DNA of 36,199 nt from Flavobacteriales bacterium TMED191. GTDB taxonomy: Bacteria; Bacteroidota; Bacteroidia; Flavobacteriales; TMED113. The stretch is taken from positions 1-36,199 of the forward strand of contig NHIO02000033.1 of assembly GCA_002171975.2 (NCBI GenBank). The letters are read 5' to 3'. The notes below the pieces were generated by a model that was given only the letters and a program-made list of their open reading frames with translations, made no database searches and was not told where the DNA came from. This document shows, piece after piece, positions 1 to 8,400 of this stretch (its first letter is position 1; the number at the start of each line of letters is the position of its first letter). The position numbers and the translations under genes were made by a program.

Positions 1-1
1 A

Positions 2-397
2 ATGAAGGTGACGCTTCACGGTGGAGCAAAAATTTTATTGTATGACATTGGCTTAGGTTTTTTTCAAACTGGATTTTTTTCAAAATTTAATTTTCTAACT
101 CCACACTTTATATTCCAGAAACAAGCTGAATCTGAACAAATTATTCTAGGAGCTCACATTGCTAGTAATGATTTTATGCTTGGTGCATCATATAGAAGAG
201 GTTTTAACAACTCTGATGCAGTAATTCTTTTATTAGGATATGATTTAGAAAAATATAAAATTGGTTATAGTTATGACCTTACTGTATCACAACTAGGAAT
301 AAGCTCTGGTGGTGCACATGAAATTTCTCTACAAATCCAATTAGGATGTTTTTATAAAAATCCTTCACAAAATAATATACCTTGTCCAAATTTTTAA
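2..397 (+). CDS. PorP/SprF family type IX secretion outer-membrane protein, C-terminal part
   Basis: The frame is open to the left edge, so only the last ~131 codons are present and the first ATG seen here need not be the true start. The visible part has alternating hydrophobic strands and the pattern typical of the PorP/SprF family: a GASYRRG strand, then VILLLGYDL, KIGYSYDLTVS and a final SGGAHEISLQ strand. Family knowledge: these are outer-membrane beta-barrels linked to the T9SS; SprF of Flavobacterium is needed to export the adhesin SprB, and they often follow the gene of a large adhesin, which would lie outside this window. Only 72 bases separate it from gldJ on the same strand, which fits a T9SS/gliding cluster. 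The family call is firm; whether it serves a particular cargo cannot be seen. Confidence 0.85.
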   Translation: MKVTLHGGAKILLYDIGLGFFQTGFFSKFNFLTPHFIFQKQAESEQIILGAHIASNDFMLGASYRRGFNNSDAVILLLGYDLEKYKIGYSYDLTVSQLGISSGGAHEISLQIQLGCFYKNPSQNNIPCPNF

Positions 398-469
398 TAT
401 ATTAGTTAATTAATTAATTATCCTCTATAAATTATAGATCGGATTATATAAAATAAACACCAAACAGTT

Positions 470-2665
470 ATGAAATTTTTATCATATTTAAAGTATTCTC
501 TTTGTTTATCTTTAATTTTTGTTGTTGGATGTATCAACAATCCCCCTGAAGATTACTCTGTAACTACAGGATGGGCAACAAATTGGCAACAAAATGGAGG
601 ATTTGAAGCAAAGTTAAAAAATAGTAAAGGAGATAATGAAGAATTTATATACGATGGCATGGAGATTCCTTCAAACATGGTATTTGTTCAAGGTGGAACA
701 TTCGTTATGGGAAGAACTCAGGAGGATGTTATGCAAGATGGAAACAATATTCCTAAGGAAGTTACAGTGTCGTCATTTTGGATGGACCAAACAGAAATTA
801 CCAACCTCCAGTATCGTGAATACACTGATTGGGTGAAACGTGTATTTTGGGAGGAAGGAGAAGGCATGTATGCTTACCTCTACACTCATTCTCTTCCTGA
901 TAGTACAGTTTGGAGATCTCAACTTAGTTTTAATGAACCAATGGTTACTCAATACTATAGACATCCTGCATATCAGGATTATCCCGTTGTTGGTGTTAGT
1001 TGGCAACAAGCCGTTGAATACTGCGACTGGCGAACTGACAGAGTGAATGAAAGACGAATTATCGAATCAGGTGCATTGGGGAAACCTGAAAAAGCTTGGA
1101 AAAAATGGAAAGAAGGCTACTATGATATTGGTGATGATCAAGAAGGCTACTTTAGTACTCAAAAATACTTAAAATACAAAGAATATGATCTTGATAATTG
1201 GGAAAAGGGTAGCAAAGGTTTACGAAGAGGTGTTCCTGACTTATCAGCAACTCAAGAGGATGACCCAAATGCAAGAAGAAAACTTAGAAAAATCAAAATC
1301 GAAGATGGTCTATTTACAACCCCATATAGACTTCCAACTGAAGCAGAATGGGAGTTCGCTGCTGTAGCTGGGTACAACCATACCGTAACTCCTGATGGAA
1401 ACATGCACGGAAAGTTTTATCCATGGAGAAGCGTTGATGCAGATAACCATATAAAGGATGGAAGTAAATCCGGAAGAATTTCGTTACGTCAACCATATAA
1501 CAAAACAGCAAATATGCCTAACGTTTCTAGACAACAATATGGAACATTTAGAGATGCTGGTCTTATTCAAGCAATCACAGATGGTGCAACAAATGAAAAC
1601 GAAACTAAAGATGGGACATATGGAGGCTACTCCTCTATTGGCTATGATCATTACATGAACACACCTTCATATAGATCTATCGCATTTGAAGAAATGAGAG
1701 CAGGTCAGTTTTTAGCAAATTTTAGACATGGACGAGGTGATTATGCTGGAGTGTCCCCTATAAATAATGATTTAGGTACAATGACAATGCCTGTCGGGTC
1801 ATTCCCTCCAAATGATTGGGGATTATATGATATGGCTGGTAATGTCAATGAATGGGTAATGGATGTATATAGACCACTAACACCACTCAGCTCAAGTGAT
1901 TTAAATCCATTTAGAGGCAATCTATATAAAGAAATTCCAAGAGGTGATGATGGATACGTAAGAATGTTGGAAGATTTAGAAGAAGAAGAAGCCCAAGCTC
2001 TAGGATTAATGGATGAAAATGGTGAATATATTTATCCTGCTGAACCAGGTTCGATGGTTCTAATCAATGAACAAATTGATGGAAGTGATGATCCTATAGG
2101 TGATGAAGATGGAGATGGATTTTCGGATGAAAATCCATATGCTATATATAAGGGACGTGATGTTCCAGGTAAGGAAAGTTACGAATATGAAAATGATAGA
2201 TCTACGCAATCTGAATCAAGAAATGATGAAAATATAGATGCTTATGATTTTCTTAGTTCCGCAAAAGGAAGTAATCCAAGAACAAGCCCAAAAAGAAATT
2301 ATAATAGAGCAAATAATATTGACTACAGAGATGGACAAGGATCATTACCATTAGCTCCAGAGTATGCTGGATGGGGGGTTTATGATTACGGAAAAGTTAC
2401 TCTAATTAATAATTATACAAGAATCTATAAGGGTGGATCATGGCAAGATGATGCATATTGGTTAAGTCCTGGAAGTAAAAGATTCTTAAATGAAGACTTA
2501 GCAAGTAGTGATATAGGATTTAGATGTGTAGTTGATCACCTAGGATATGTTTCAGGTGGATATTATAAATTAGGAGAAGAAAAAGATGCAGAACGTACAA
2601 AGCAACTTTGGAAATATAAAGATGGTTCATACAATAACAACTTTAATCAATACCTTAATGATTAA
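470..2665 (+). CDS. gldJ: Gliding motility / T9SS lipoprotein GldJ
   Basis: 731 residues with a lipoprotein signal (hydrophobic stretch ending in VVGC, Cys at about residue 21) and a formylglycine-generating-enzyme/sulfatase-modifying fold. Diagnostic pieces are a TGW near the mature N-terminus, FVQGGTFVMGR, DQTEITNLQYREYTDW, HPAYQDYPVVGVSWQQAVEY, DRVNERR, RLPTEAEWEFAA, MAGNVNEWV, and near the end YKGGSWQDDAYWLSPGSKRF with IGFRC. The TGW start and DRVNE favour GldJ over its paralogue GldK. Family knowledge: GldJ is a periplasm-facing outer-membrane lipoprotein required for T9SS stability and gliding, and gldJ is followed by murF in Flavobacterium, as here. It is longer than the ~560 residues I recall for the family; the extra length lies in an acidic segment between NEWV and the final domain (about residues 495-650), which includes a calcium-loop-like DEDGDGFSDE. 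Confidence 0.9.
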   Translation: MKFLSYLKYSLCLSLIFVVGCINNPPEDYSVTTGWATNWQQNGGFEAKLKNSKGDNEEFIYDGMEIPSNMVFVQGGTFVMGRTQEDVMQDGNNIPKEVTVSSFWMDQTEITNLQYREYTDWVKRVFWEEGEGMYAYLYTHSLPDSTVWRSQLSFNEPMVTQYYRHPAYQDYPVVGVSWQQAVEYCDWRTDRVNERRIIESGALGKPEKAWKKWKEGYYDIGDDQEGYFSTQKYLKYKEYDLDNWEKGSKGLRRGVPDLSATQEDDPNARRKLRKIKIEDGLFTTPYRLPTEAEWEFAAVAGYNHTVTPDGNMHGKFYPWRSVDADNHIKDGSKSGRISLRQPYNKTANMPNVSRQQYGTFRDAGLIQAITDGATNENETKDGTYGGYSSIGYDHYMNTPSYRSIAFEEMRAGQFLANFRHGRGDYAGVSPINNDLGTMTMPVGSFPPNDWGLYDMAGNVNEWVMDVYRPLTPLSSSDLNPFRGNLYKEIPRGDDGYVRMLEDLEEEEAQALGLMDENGEYIYPAEPGSMVLINEQIDGSDDPIGDEDGDGFSDENPYAIYKGRDVPGKESYEYENDRSTQSESRNDENIDAYDFLSSAKGSNPRTSPKRNYNRANNIDYRDGQGSLPLAPEYAGWGVYDYGKVTLINNYTRIYKGGSWQDDAYWLSPGSKRFLNEDLASSDIGFRCVVDHLGYVSGGYYKLGEEKDAERTKQLWKYKDGSYNNNFNQYLND

Positions 2666-2685
2666 AGTTATTACTGTACAATAAT

Positions 2686-2719
2686 AAAAAACCCAAGTAT
2701 AATAGCTTGGGTTTTTTTT
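2686..2719 (+). terminator. Rho-independent terminator after gldJ
   Basis: A perfect inverted repeat ACCCAAG (2691-2697) / CTTGGGT (2706-2712) with an 8-base loop, flanked by five A's before and a run of T's after, so the pairing can extend into the A/T flanks. It sits 20-odd bases after the gldJ stop and only ~17 bases before the murF start. Because the T-run nearly touches murF, murF must either be read through or start from a promoter overlapping this hairpin; I see no clear TAnnTTTG box there. Confidence 0.8.
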
Positions 2720-2735
2720 ATGCTAAAATGATGTA

Positions 2736-4052
2736 ATGAGTCAAATAAACGAGATATATAAGCTATATAAAGAATGCGATCAAAAAATATCAATTAACTC
2801 CAGGTCTAATGATATAAAAAACTCTTTATTTTTTGGTATAAAAGGTGAGAAATTTGATGGTAATTTATTTGCAGAAAAAGCACTAGAAAATGGAGCAAAA
2901 TATGCAATAAAGGAATCAAATAAAAACTCAGATAATCCTAAAATTATTCATGTAAAAGATACAATTAAAACTCTTCAACTTCTAGCTAAAAAGCATAGGG
3001 AAAATTTTAATGTACCAATTATTTCAATAACTGGCAGCAATGGAAAAACAACAACAAAAGACATACTAAATAATTTTTTATCTACAAGATATAACACATG
3101 TTGTACTCAAGGAAATTACAATAATCATATTGGAGTTCCATTAACCTTATTGTCATTAGATAATACTCATGATATTGGAATAATTGAAATGGGTGCAAAT
3201 AGCTTAGGTGAAATAAAGTTACTTTGTCAAATTGCTCAACCTACTAGTGGAATAATTACTAGTATTGGGAAGGCACATCTTGAGGGTTTTGGTAACCTTG
3301 AAAATATTATAAAAGCAAAATCGGAACTTTATGAATTCATAATGAAAAAAAATGGCACCCTATTTGTTGACCAACAAAATAAAATACTACTAAAATTAAC
3401 TAGTAATTACGAAAACAAATACTTTTATAATGCGGTACTAGAATCTAGGAATAAAAAGCAAACAAATGCATCATTATATTTTGAATGTAATCCCTTTATA
3501 TCGATTCAATGGAAAAAAAATAAAATCAAAACTAAAATTATTGGAAATTACAATGCCAAGAATATTGCAGCAGCAATTAAAATTGCAAATTATTGTAATA
3601 TAAATGATGAAGAAATATGTTATGTATTGAGAAAATTAGAATTACAAAACAATAGGTCTGAATTTATTAAGACTGACAAAAATGAAATTATTTTAGATGC
3701 ATATAATGCTAACCCTACTAGTACAACTAAAGCAATAAAAAATTTTATAATTATTAAAGACGACTACCCACTTTTAAAACATACTGTAATAATAGGAGAT
3801 ATGCTGGAACTAGGTGAATATTCGATTAAATATCACCAAGAAATAGTAGATCTATTAATTAATTTAAAAATTAAAAAATGCTATTTAATCGGTCCTATTT
3901 TCCAAAAGACTAATTATCCAAAATATTTTAATCATTGTATTTCTGTAGAAGCATGTGAAAAGTTAATTGTAAAAAATAAGATTCTAAATTCATTAATTTT
4001 AATTAAAGGATCGCGAAAACTGAAATTAGAGAAATTGAAAAGTTTACTTTAA
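2736..4052 (+). CDS. murF: UDP-N-acetylmuramoyl-tripeptide--D-alanyl-D-alanine ligase
   Basis: 438 residues, a Mur ligase that adds D-Ala-D-Ala to UDP-MurNAc-tripeptide in the cytoplasm, the last soluble step of peptidoglycan precursor synthesis. The ATP-binding loop ITGSNGKTTTKD lies at about residues 98-109, followed by the Mur-ligase features GNYNNHIGVPLTLL, IIEMGAN and GKAHLEGFG. A C-terminal-domain DAYNANPTS motif and GDMLELG are present, both characteristic of MurF rather than MurC/D/E. The N-terminal domain is short, as usual in Bacteroidota. It follows gldJ, a neighbourhood known from Flavobacterium. Its stop codon directly abuts the stop codon of secA on the other strand. Confidence 0.95.
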   Translation: MSQINEIYKLYKECDQKISINSRSNDIKNSLFFGIKGEKFDGNLFAEKALENGAKYAIKESNKNSDNPKIIHVKDTIKTLQLLAKKHRENFNVPIISITGSNGKTTTKDILNNFLSTRYNTCCTQGNYNNHIGVPLTLLSLDNTHDIGIIEMGANSLGEIKLLCQIAQPTSGIITSIGKAHLEGFGNLENIIKAKSELYEFIMKKNGTLFVDQQNKILLKLTSNYENKYFYNAVLESRNKKQTNASLYFECNPFISIQWKKNKIKTKIIGNYNAKNIAAAIKIANYCNINDEEICYVLRKLELQNNRSEFIKTDKNEIILDAYNANPTSTTKAIKNFIIIKDDYPLLKHTVIIGDMLELGEYSIKYHQEIVDLLINLKIKKCYLIGPIFQKTNYPKYFNHCISVEACEKLIVKNKILNSLILIKGSRKLKLEKLKSLL

Positions 4053-7000
4053 TTAATACTTTTTAAATCTACCACCAGAACCTCTTTTTATATTTTTTTG
4101 TTGTGCTCTTTTTTGCTGTCTAGTGAGTTTTTGCTGATTTTGCGTATTTATAGCTTGATTTCTTGAGGGTGCTCGTTCTTCTTTACCCCTAGAGGCATGA
4201 CCAATTAAATCTGAATTTCTTGAGATACTTTGTGGTTCTGATGAATTACCTTTAGGAAGGTTTGCTTTAAATAAAAATGAAACTGCATCTTTATTAATAA
4301 TCTCTATCAATTCATTAAATAATTTAAAAGATTCAAATTTATAAATTAACAATGGATCTTTTTGTTCATAGACTGCTCCCTGTACAGACTGCTTTAAATC
4401 ATCCATTGCTTTCAAATGCTCTTTCCAATTTTTATCTACACATGCTAAAATCACATCTCGAGTAAATGAAGTAATTAGAGAATCTCCTCCGGAATTAATA
4501 ACCTCATCTATATTACAGACAATACCAATAGTATTTAAGCCATCTGAAAATGGAATTCTAACATTATTAAATTTTGTATTAGACTCGTGCATTCTTTTTA
4601 TAACAGGGAAAGCCTCTTCTTTAATTCTTAATAGTTTGTCATTGAAAAGATTACGTATTTGATTTGTTAATAATAAACCTTGTTTTTCTATTGAATCATT
4701 AATTTTTTGCATATCAATAAAATTAATTACATCTTCATTGGAAAATGTAACAAGAAATTCTGATTTTAATTCATCAATATTTTTTTGGTCTAATTGTTTT
4801 TCTAATATAGAATATACAACATCATAAATCATATTTGAAACATCAAGAGATAATCGTTCACCAAAAAGAGCATTTTTTCTTCTTTTATATATTACCTCTC
4901 TTTGAGAATTCATAACATCGTCATATTCTAAAAGTCTTTTTCTAATTCCATAATTATTTTCCTCTATCTTTTTTTGGGCTCGCTCTATTGATTTAGTAAT
5001 CATAGGATGTTGAATTACGTCTCCATCTTTAAATTCGCCTCCAAATCTTTTAGCAAAATTACTATCTATTATTTTTGCAATTCTATCAGAGCCCATAATT
5101 CGCATTAAATTATCTTCAAGAGAAACAAAGAATTGAGAAGAACCAGAATCCCCTTGTCTCCCAGATCTACCACGCAATTGCCTATCTACTCTTCTTGAGT
5201 CATGACGTTCTGTACCAATAATTGCTAAACCACCTGAACTAATAACTTGATTAGATAACTTGATATCCGTCCCTCTTCCAGCCATATTAGTAGCAATAGT
5301 CACAGTACCAGGAATACCGGCCTGAGCAACTATATCAGCTTCCTGCTGATGACGTTTAGCATTTAAAATATTATGTTTGATTTTTAAACCACTTAATAAT
5401 CGACTTATTTTCTCTGAAATATCTACAGAAGTAGTCCCAACTAAAACCGGTCTGTTATTGTCTGTCAAGGCGACAATTTCGTCAATAACTGCTTTATATT
5501 TTTCTCTATTTGTTTTATAAACACAATCTTCTTTATCCTTTCTAATTACAGGCTTATTTGTAGGAATAGAAACAACATCCAGTTTATAAATATCCCATAA
5601 CTCACCTGCCTCAGTTTCAGCAGTTCCAGTCATTCCAGAAAGCTTTTTATACATTCTAAAATAATTCTGCAAAGAAATAGATGCTAATGTTTGAGTTGCA
5701 TCTTCTATTTTACAGTTTTCCTTAGCTTCGATAGCCTGATGAAGACCATCTGAATATCTCCTTCCTTCCATAATTCTACCAGTTTGCTCATCAACAATTT
5801 TGACTTTTTCATCTACCACAACATAATCAACATCCTTGTCAAATAAACTATAAGCCTTTAAAAGTTGTGTCATAGTATGCATACGCTCACTTTTTATTGC
5901 ATAGTTTCTAATAATTTCATCTTTTGCATTTGCATCAGTAACTTCTCCTAACTCAACATTAATATCTGGTAATAGAAAAAAATCAGGATCTCCATATAAA
6001 CCAGCTAAAAATTCTAACCCCTTATCACTTAGTTCTATTCCCTTTGTTTTTTCTTCGATAGTGAAATATAATTGATCATCAATAATATGCATATTTTTGC
6101 TTTGTTCTTGCATGTAAAAGTTTTCAGTTTTTTGCAATAAGGTTTTCATACCATCTTCACTCAAAAACTTTATTAGCGCAGGTGTTTTCGGAAGTCCTCT
6201 ATGAGCACGGAATAAATTAACTCCACCATCTTTTTCATTATTATCTTTAATTTTTGATTTAGCTAAAATCAACTCACTATTAACAAGCTTCCTTTGTTCT
6301 TTGACTAATGCATCAACTGTTGACTTTAAACTTTGAAACTCCTGTTTAGTTTCTCGTTGCACTGCACCAGAAATAATAAGGGGAGTTCGAGCATCATCAA
6401 TCAATACAGAGTCAACTTCATCAATAATTGCAAAATATGGATTCCTTTGAACTAAGTTTTTAACATCGTGAGACATATTATCCCGCAAATAATCAAAACC
6501 AAACTCATTGTTTGTTCCATATGTAACGTCACATTGATAAGCTTCTCTTCTATCATTAGAATTAGGTTGATACTTATCAATGCAATCAACAGTTAAGCCA
6601 TGAAATTCAAATAATGGCCCCATCCATTCTGAGTCTCTTTTTGCTAAGTAGTCGTTAACTGTTACTACATGAACTCCGAGTCCTGTTAGAGCATTTAAAT
6701 AAATCGGTAATGTTGCAACTAAAGTTTTACCTTCTCCTGTTTGCATTTCAGCAATTTTACCTTGATGTAAAACTAATCCACCTATCAATTGAACATCATA
6801 ATGTATCATATCCCACTTCTTCATCACTCCACCAGAAACCCAGGATGTATTCCAGATAGCTTGATTTTTTTCAATCTTAATATGATCCGAATTCTGGCTT
6901 AGTAAAACATCATTGTCAGTTGCTTCTACCGTAATTGATTCATTTTCTGTAAAGCGTTTAGCAGTTTCCTTAATAACAGCAAAAGCCTCCTCCTTGATTG

Positions 7001-7316
7001 AATTTAAAACCTTTACAATTATTTCATCTTTTTCTACATTTAATTGATCTATCTGACTGTATATATCTTCTTTTATATCGGTATTTTCCTGCGCTTCTAT
7101 TTCTTTTTTCAAGTCTTTTATTCTTAAATCAATAGGTTTCAACGAATCACTAATTGTAATTTTAAATTCAATTGTTTTTTTTCTTAAATCATCATAAGAT
7201 AGAGATGTAAAATCATTTCCAAAGCTTAGTGTTTTATTTAAACCTGGAGACAACTCTTTCATATCTCTTTGAGATTTTGTACCAAAAAGGTTTAAGATGG
7301 TTGATAAAATGCTCAT
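4053..7316 (-). CDS. secA: Preprotein translocase ATPase SecA
   Basis: 1087 residues, the motor that pushes preproteins through SecYEG. Walker A is at about residues 191-198 (MQTGEGKT); further SecA signatures are TVNDYLAKRD, YGTNNEFGFDYLRDN, IIDEVDSVLIDDARTPLIISG, SGMTGTAETE, GTTSVDISE, NMAGRGTDI and RQLRGRSGRQGD. Length (~1100) and the inserted segments before and inside the second nucleotide-binding fold match Bacteroidota SecA. The C-terminus is unusual: instead of a Cys-rich zinc-binding end (CPCGSGKK type) it finishes with a Gln/Lys/Arg-rich basic tail ending GSGGRFKKY. It lies 25 bases downstream of a DUF2795 gene and probably shares its promoter. Confidence 0.97.
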   Translation of the reverse strand: MSILSTILNLFGTKSQRDMKELSPGLNKTLSFGNDFTSLSYDDLRKKTIEFKITISDSLKPIDLRIKDLKKEIEAQENTDIKEDIYSQIDQLNVEKDEIIVKVLNSIKEEAFAVIKETAKRFTENESITVEATDNDVLLSQNSDHIKIEKNQAIWNTSWVSGGVMKKWDMIHYDVQLIGGLVLHQGKIAEMQTGEGKTLVATLPIYLNALTGLGVHVVTVNDYLAKRDSEWMGPLFEFHGLTVDCIDKYQPNSNDRREAYQCDVTYGTNNEFGFDYLRDNMSHDVKNLVQRNPYFAIIDEVDSVLIDDARTPLIISGAVQRETKQEFQSLKSTVDALVKEQRKLVNSELILAKSKIKDNNEKDGGVNLFRAHRGLPKTPALIKFLSEDGMKTLLQKTENFYMQEQSKNMHIIDDQLYFTIEEKTKGIELSDKGLEFLAGLYGDPDFFLLPDINVELGEVTDANAKDEIIRNYAIKSERMHTMTQLLKAYSLFDKDVDYVVVDEKVKIVDEQTGRIMEGRRYSDGLHQAIEAKENCKIEDATQTLASISLQNYFRMYKKLSGMTGTAETEAGELWDIYKLDVVSIPTNKPVIRKDKEDCVYKTNREKYKAVIDEIVALTDNNRPVLVGTTSVDISEKISRLLSGLKIKHNILNAKRHQQEADIVAQAGIPGTVTIATNMAGRGTDIKLSNQVISSGGLAIIGTERHDSRRVDRQLRGRSGRQGDSGSSQFFVSLEDNLMRIMGSDRIAKIIDSNFAKRFGGEFKDGDVIQHPMITKSIERAQKKIEENNYGIRKRLLEYDDVMNSQREVIYKRRKNALFGERLSLDVSNMIYDVVYSILEKQLDQKNIDELKSEFLVTFSNEDVINFIDMQKINDSIEKQGLLLTNQIRNLFNDKLLRIKEEAFPVIKRMHESNTKFNNVRIPFSDGLNTIGIVCNIDEVINSGGDSLITSFTRDVILACVDKNWKEHLKAMDDLKQSVQGAVYEQKDPLLIYKFESFKLFNELIEIINKDAVSFLFKANLPKGNSSEPQSISRNSDLIGHASRGKEERAPSRNQAINTQNQQKLTRQQKRAQQKNIKRGSGGRFKKY

Positions 7317-7341
7317 TTAAATTTTGTGTGAATAATATATA

Positions 7342-7566
7342 CTAATACTCCTCTTCGTTCCAAAGAAAATCATCAGAGGACGGATAATCTGGCCAAACTT
7401 CTTCAATGGAATCATAACTTTCGCCTTCATCTTCCATTGACTGTAGGTTTTCAACCACTTCCAATGGTGCACCAGATCTTATTGCGTAATCAATCAATTC
7501 ATCCTTGGTCGCTGGCCAAGGGGCATCACTTAAATAAGAAGCTAATTCTAAAGTCCAATATGACAT
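7342..7566 (-). CDS. DUF2795 family small protein
   Basis: 74 residues, acidic, starting MSYWTLELASYLSDAPWPAT and continuing with KDELIDYAIRSGAP, VVENLQ and a Trp/Asp/Glu-rich end (WPDYPSSDDFLWNEEEY). This matches the strongly conserved Bacteroidota members of DUF2795 in length and sequence; their function is unknown to me. It is the first gene of a likely two-gene unit with secA (25 bases between them) and has a well-formed Bacteroidota-type promoter directly upstream. The DUF2795 fold is predicted to be a small helical domain; I do not infer a role in secretion from the position alone. Confidence 0.85.
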   Translation of the reverse strand: MSYWTLELASYLSDAPWPATKDELIDYAIRSGAPLEVVENLQSMEDEGESYDSIEEVWPDYPSSDDFLWNEEEY

Positions 7567-7592
7567 ATCTATTCAATATTCATTTAATATTG

Positions 7593-7621
7593 CAAATATA
7601 ATTTTTTTAGTTAGAAATCAA
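7593..7621 (-). promoter_or_regulatory. Bacteroidota-type promoter of the DUF2795-secA unit
   Basis: Read on the minus strand: TTG (7621-7619, within TTTTG), an 18-base spacer, then TATATTTG (7600-7593), which fits the known Bacteroidota consensus TTG-N17-23-TAnnTTTG for the primary sigma factor. The -7 box ends 26 bases before the DUF2795 ATG. The -33 element lies just after the stop codon of the upstream adenosyltransferase gene, so this unit need not depend on read-through. Confidence 0.65.
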
Positions 7622-7628
7622 AATTGTA

Positions 7629-8171
7629 TTAACAATGCCATTTGATTTCTTTGATGTTTTTTATATTACCAATTTTTCTTGATAAAACAAATAAATAATC
7701 TGAAAGACGATTCATAAAAGTTATAATATTTGGGTCAACATTTATTGTTAAATTTAATTGTGTAATTCTTCGTTCAGCTCTTCTACAAACAGAACGTGCT
7801 ATTTGCGCATAAGAACTCCAACGATCACCACCAGGTAATATAAAGGAAGTTAACGGCGGTAAATCTTTATCAATATTATCTATATATATTTCTATTTTTT
7901 CTATAGATTTATTAGTAATAGTCATATTAAGACGAGGCTGAGATTTAGATGCTAAAGAGGCGCCTATTATAAATAAATTGTTTTGAATATCAATTAATTC
8001 ATCTTGATGTGTATTCATTTTAACATGATCGAATGATCTTAAAAGCCCTAAATAAGAATTTAACTCATCAACAGTACCATATGCCTCAATCCTCACATGG
8101 TGTTTGTCAATATTTTTTTCACCAATTATAGAGGTTTTACCTAAGTCTCCTTTTTTAGTATAAATTTTCAT
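7629..8171 (-). CDS. Cob(I)yrinic acid a,c-diamide adenosyltransferase, PduO type
   Basis: 180 residues. The N-terminus MKIYTKKGDLGKTS matches the ATP-binding start of PduO-type ATP:cob(I)alamin adenosyltransferases (usually KIYTKTGDxGTTSL), followed by RIEAYGTVDELNSYLG, ILPGG and the signature SVCRRAERRI with LNRLSDYLF-like sequence (MNRLSDYLFVLSR). It transfers the adenosyl group of ATP to cobalamin to make coenzyme B12. No other cobalamin gene is present in the window, so it probably serves salvage of imported cobamide for an adenosylcobalamin enzyme encoded elsewhere. It lies 26 bases downstream of the CCA end of tRNA-Leu on the same strand and could be cotranscribed with it. Confidence 0.9.
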   Translation of the reverse strand: MKIYTKKGDLGKTSIIGEKNIDKHHVRIEAYGTVDELNSYLGLLRSFDHVKMNTHQDELIDIQNNLFIIGASLASKSQPRLNMTITNKSIEKIEIYIDNIDKDLPPLTSFILPGGDRWSSYAQIARSVCRRAERRITQLNLTINVDPNIITFMNRLSDYLFVLSRKIGNIKNIKEIKWHC

Positions 8172-8197
8172 TACCTAGATAAATTTAAATTAAAAAA

Positions 8198-8282
8198 TGG
8201 TGCGGATAGAGGGAGTCGAACCCACACACCTTTCGGCACTAGATCCTAAATCTAGCGTGTCTACCAGTTCCACCATATCCGC
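8198..8282 (-). tRNA. tRNA-Leu (anticodon UAG)
   Basis: On the minus strand the sequence folds as a class II tRNA: acceptor GCGGATA / TATCCGC with discriminator A and an encoded CCA (8200-8198), D-arm containing GGTAGA, anticodon stem CTAGA/TCTAG with loop TTTAGGA giving anticodon TAG, a long variable arm containing GCCGAAAGGT, and T-loop TTCGACT. The long variable arm agrees with leucine. The T-stem GTGGG/CCCTC contains one T-T mismatch at its second pair (positions 50:64). A possible -7 box TAGTTTTG lies at 8317-8310. Confidence 0.95.
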
Positions 8283-8309
8283 ATTCATCATTTTATATAT
8301 GCGAATATA

Positions 8310-8317
8310 CAAAACTA
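8310..8317 (-). promoter_or_regulatory. Possible -7 box for tRNA-Leu
   Basis: TAGTTTTG on the minus strand matches the Bacteroidota -7 consensus TAnnTTTG and lies 27 bases upstream of the mature tRNA 5' end. No TTG is found at the expected distance (the nearest TTTG is 28 bases away), so only half of the promoter is supported. Confidence 0.3.
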
Positions 8318-8364
8318 TATATACTAATTAATATATATAATTATTCAAAATGATTATTATTATA

Positions 8365-8372
8365 TAGATTTG
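8365..8372 (+). promoter_or_regulatory. Possible -7 box for the flavin reductase-DUF3127-AtoE unit
   Basis: TAGATTTG matches TAnnTTTG and lies 28 bases upstream of the ATG at 8401. There is no TTG at the usual -33 distance, so the call is tentative. Confidence 0.3.
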
Positions 8373-8400
8373 TTAAATCTTTATTCAAATTTGCGTTATT

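Noticed and set aside
400..422. TTAATTAATTAATTA repeat between porP/sprF and gldJ as an operator
   Set aside because: A short run of the TTAA unit is expected in DNA this AT-rich, and no matching copy was noticed elsewhere.
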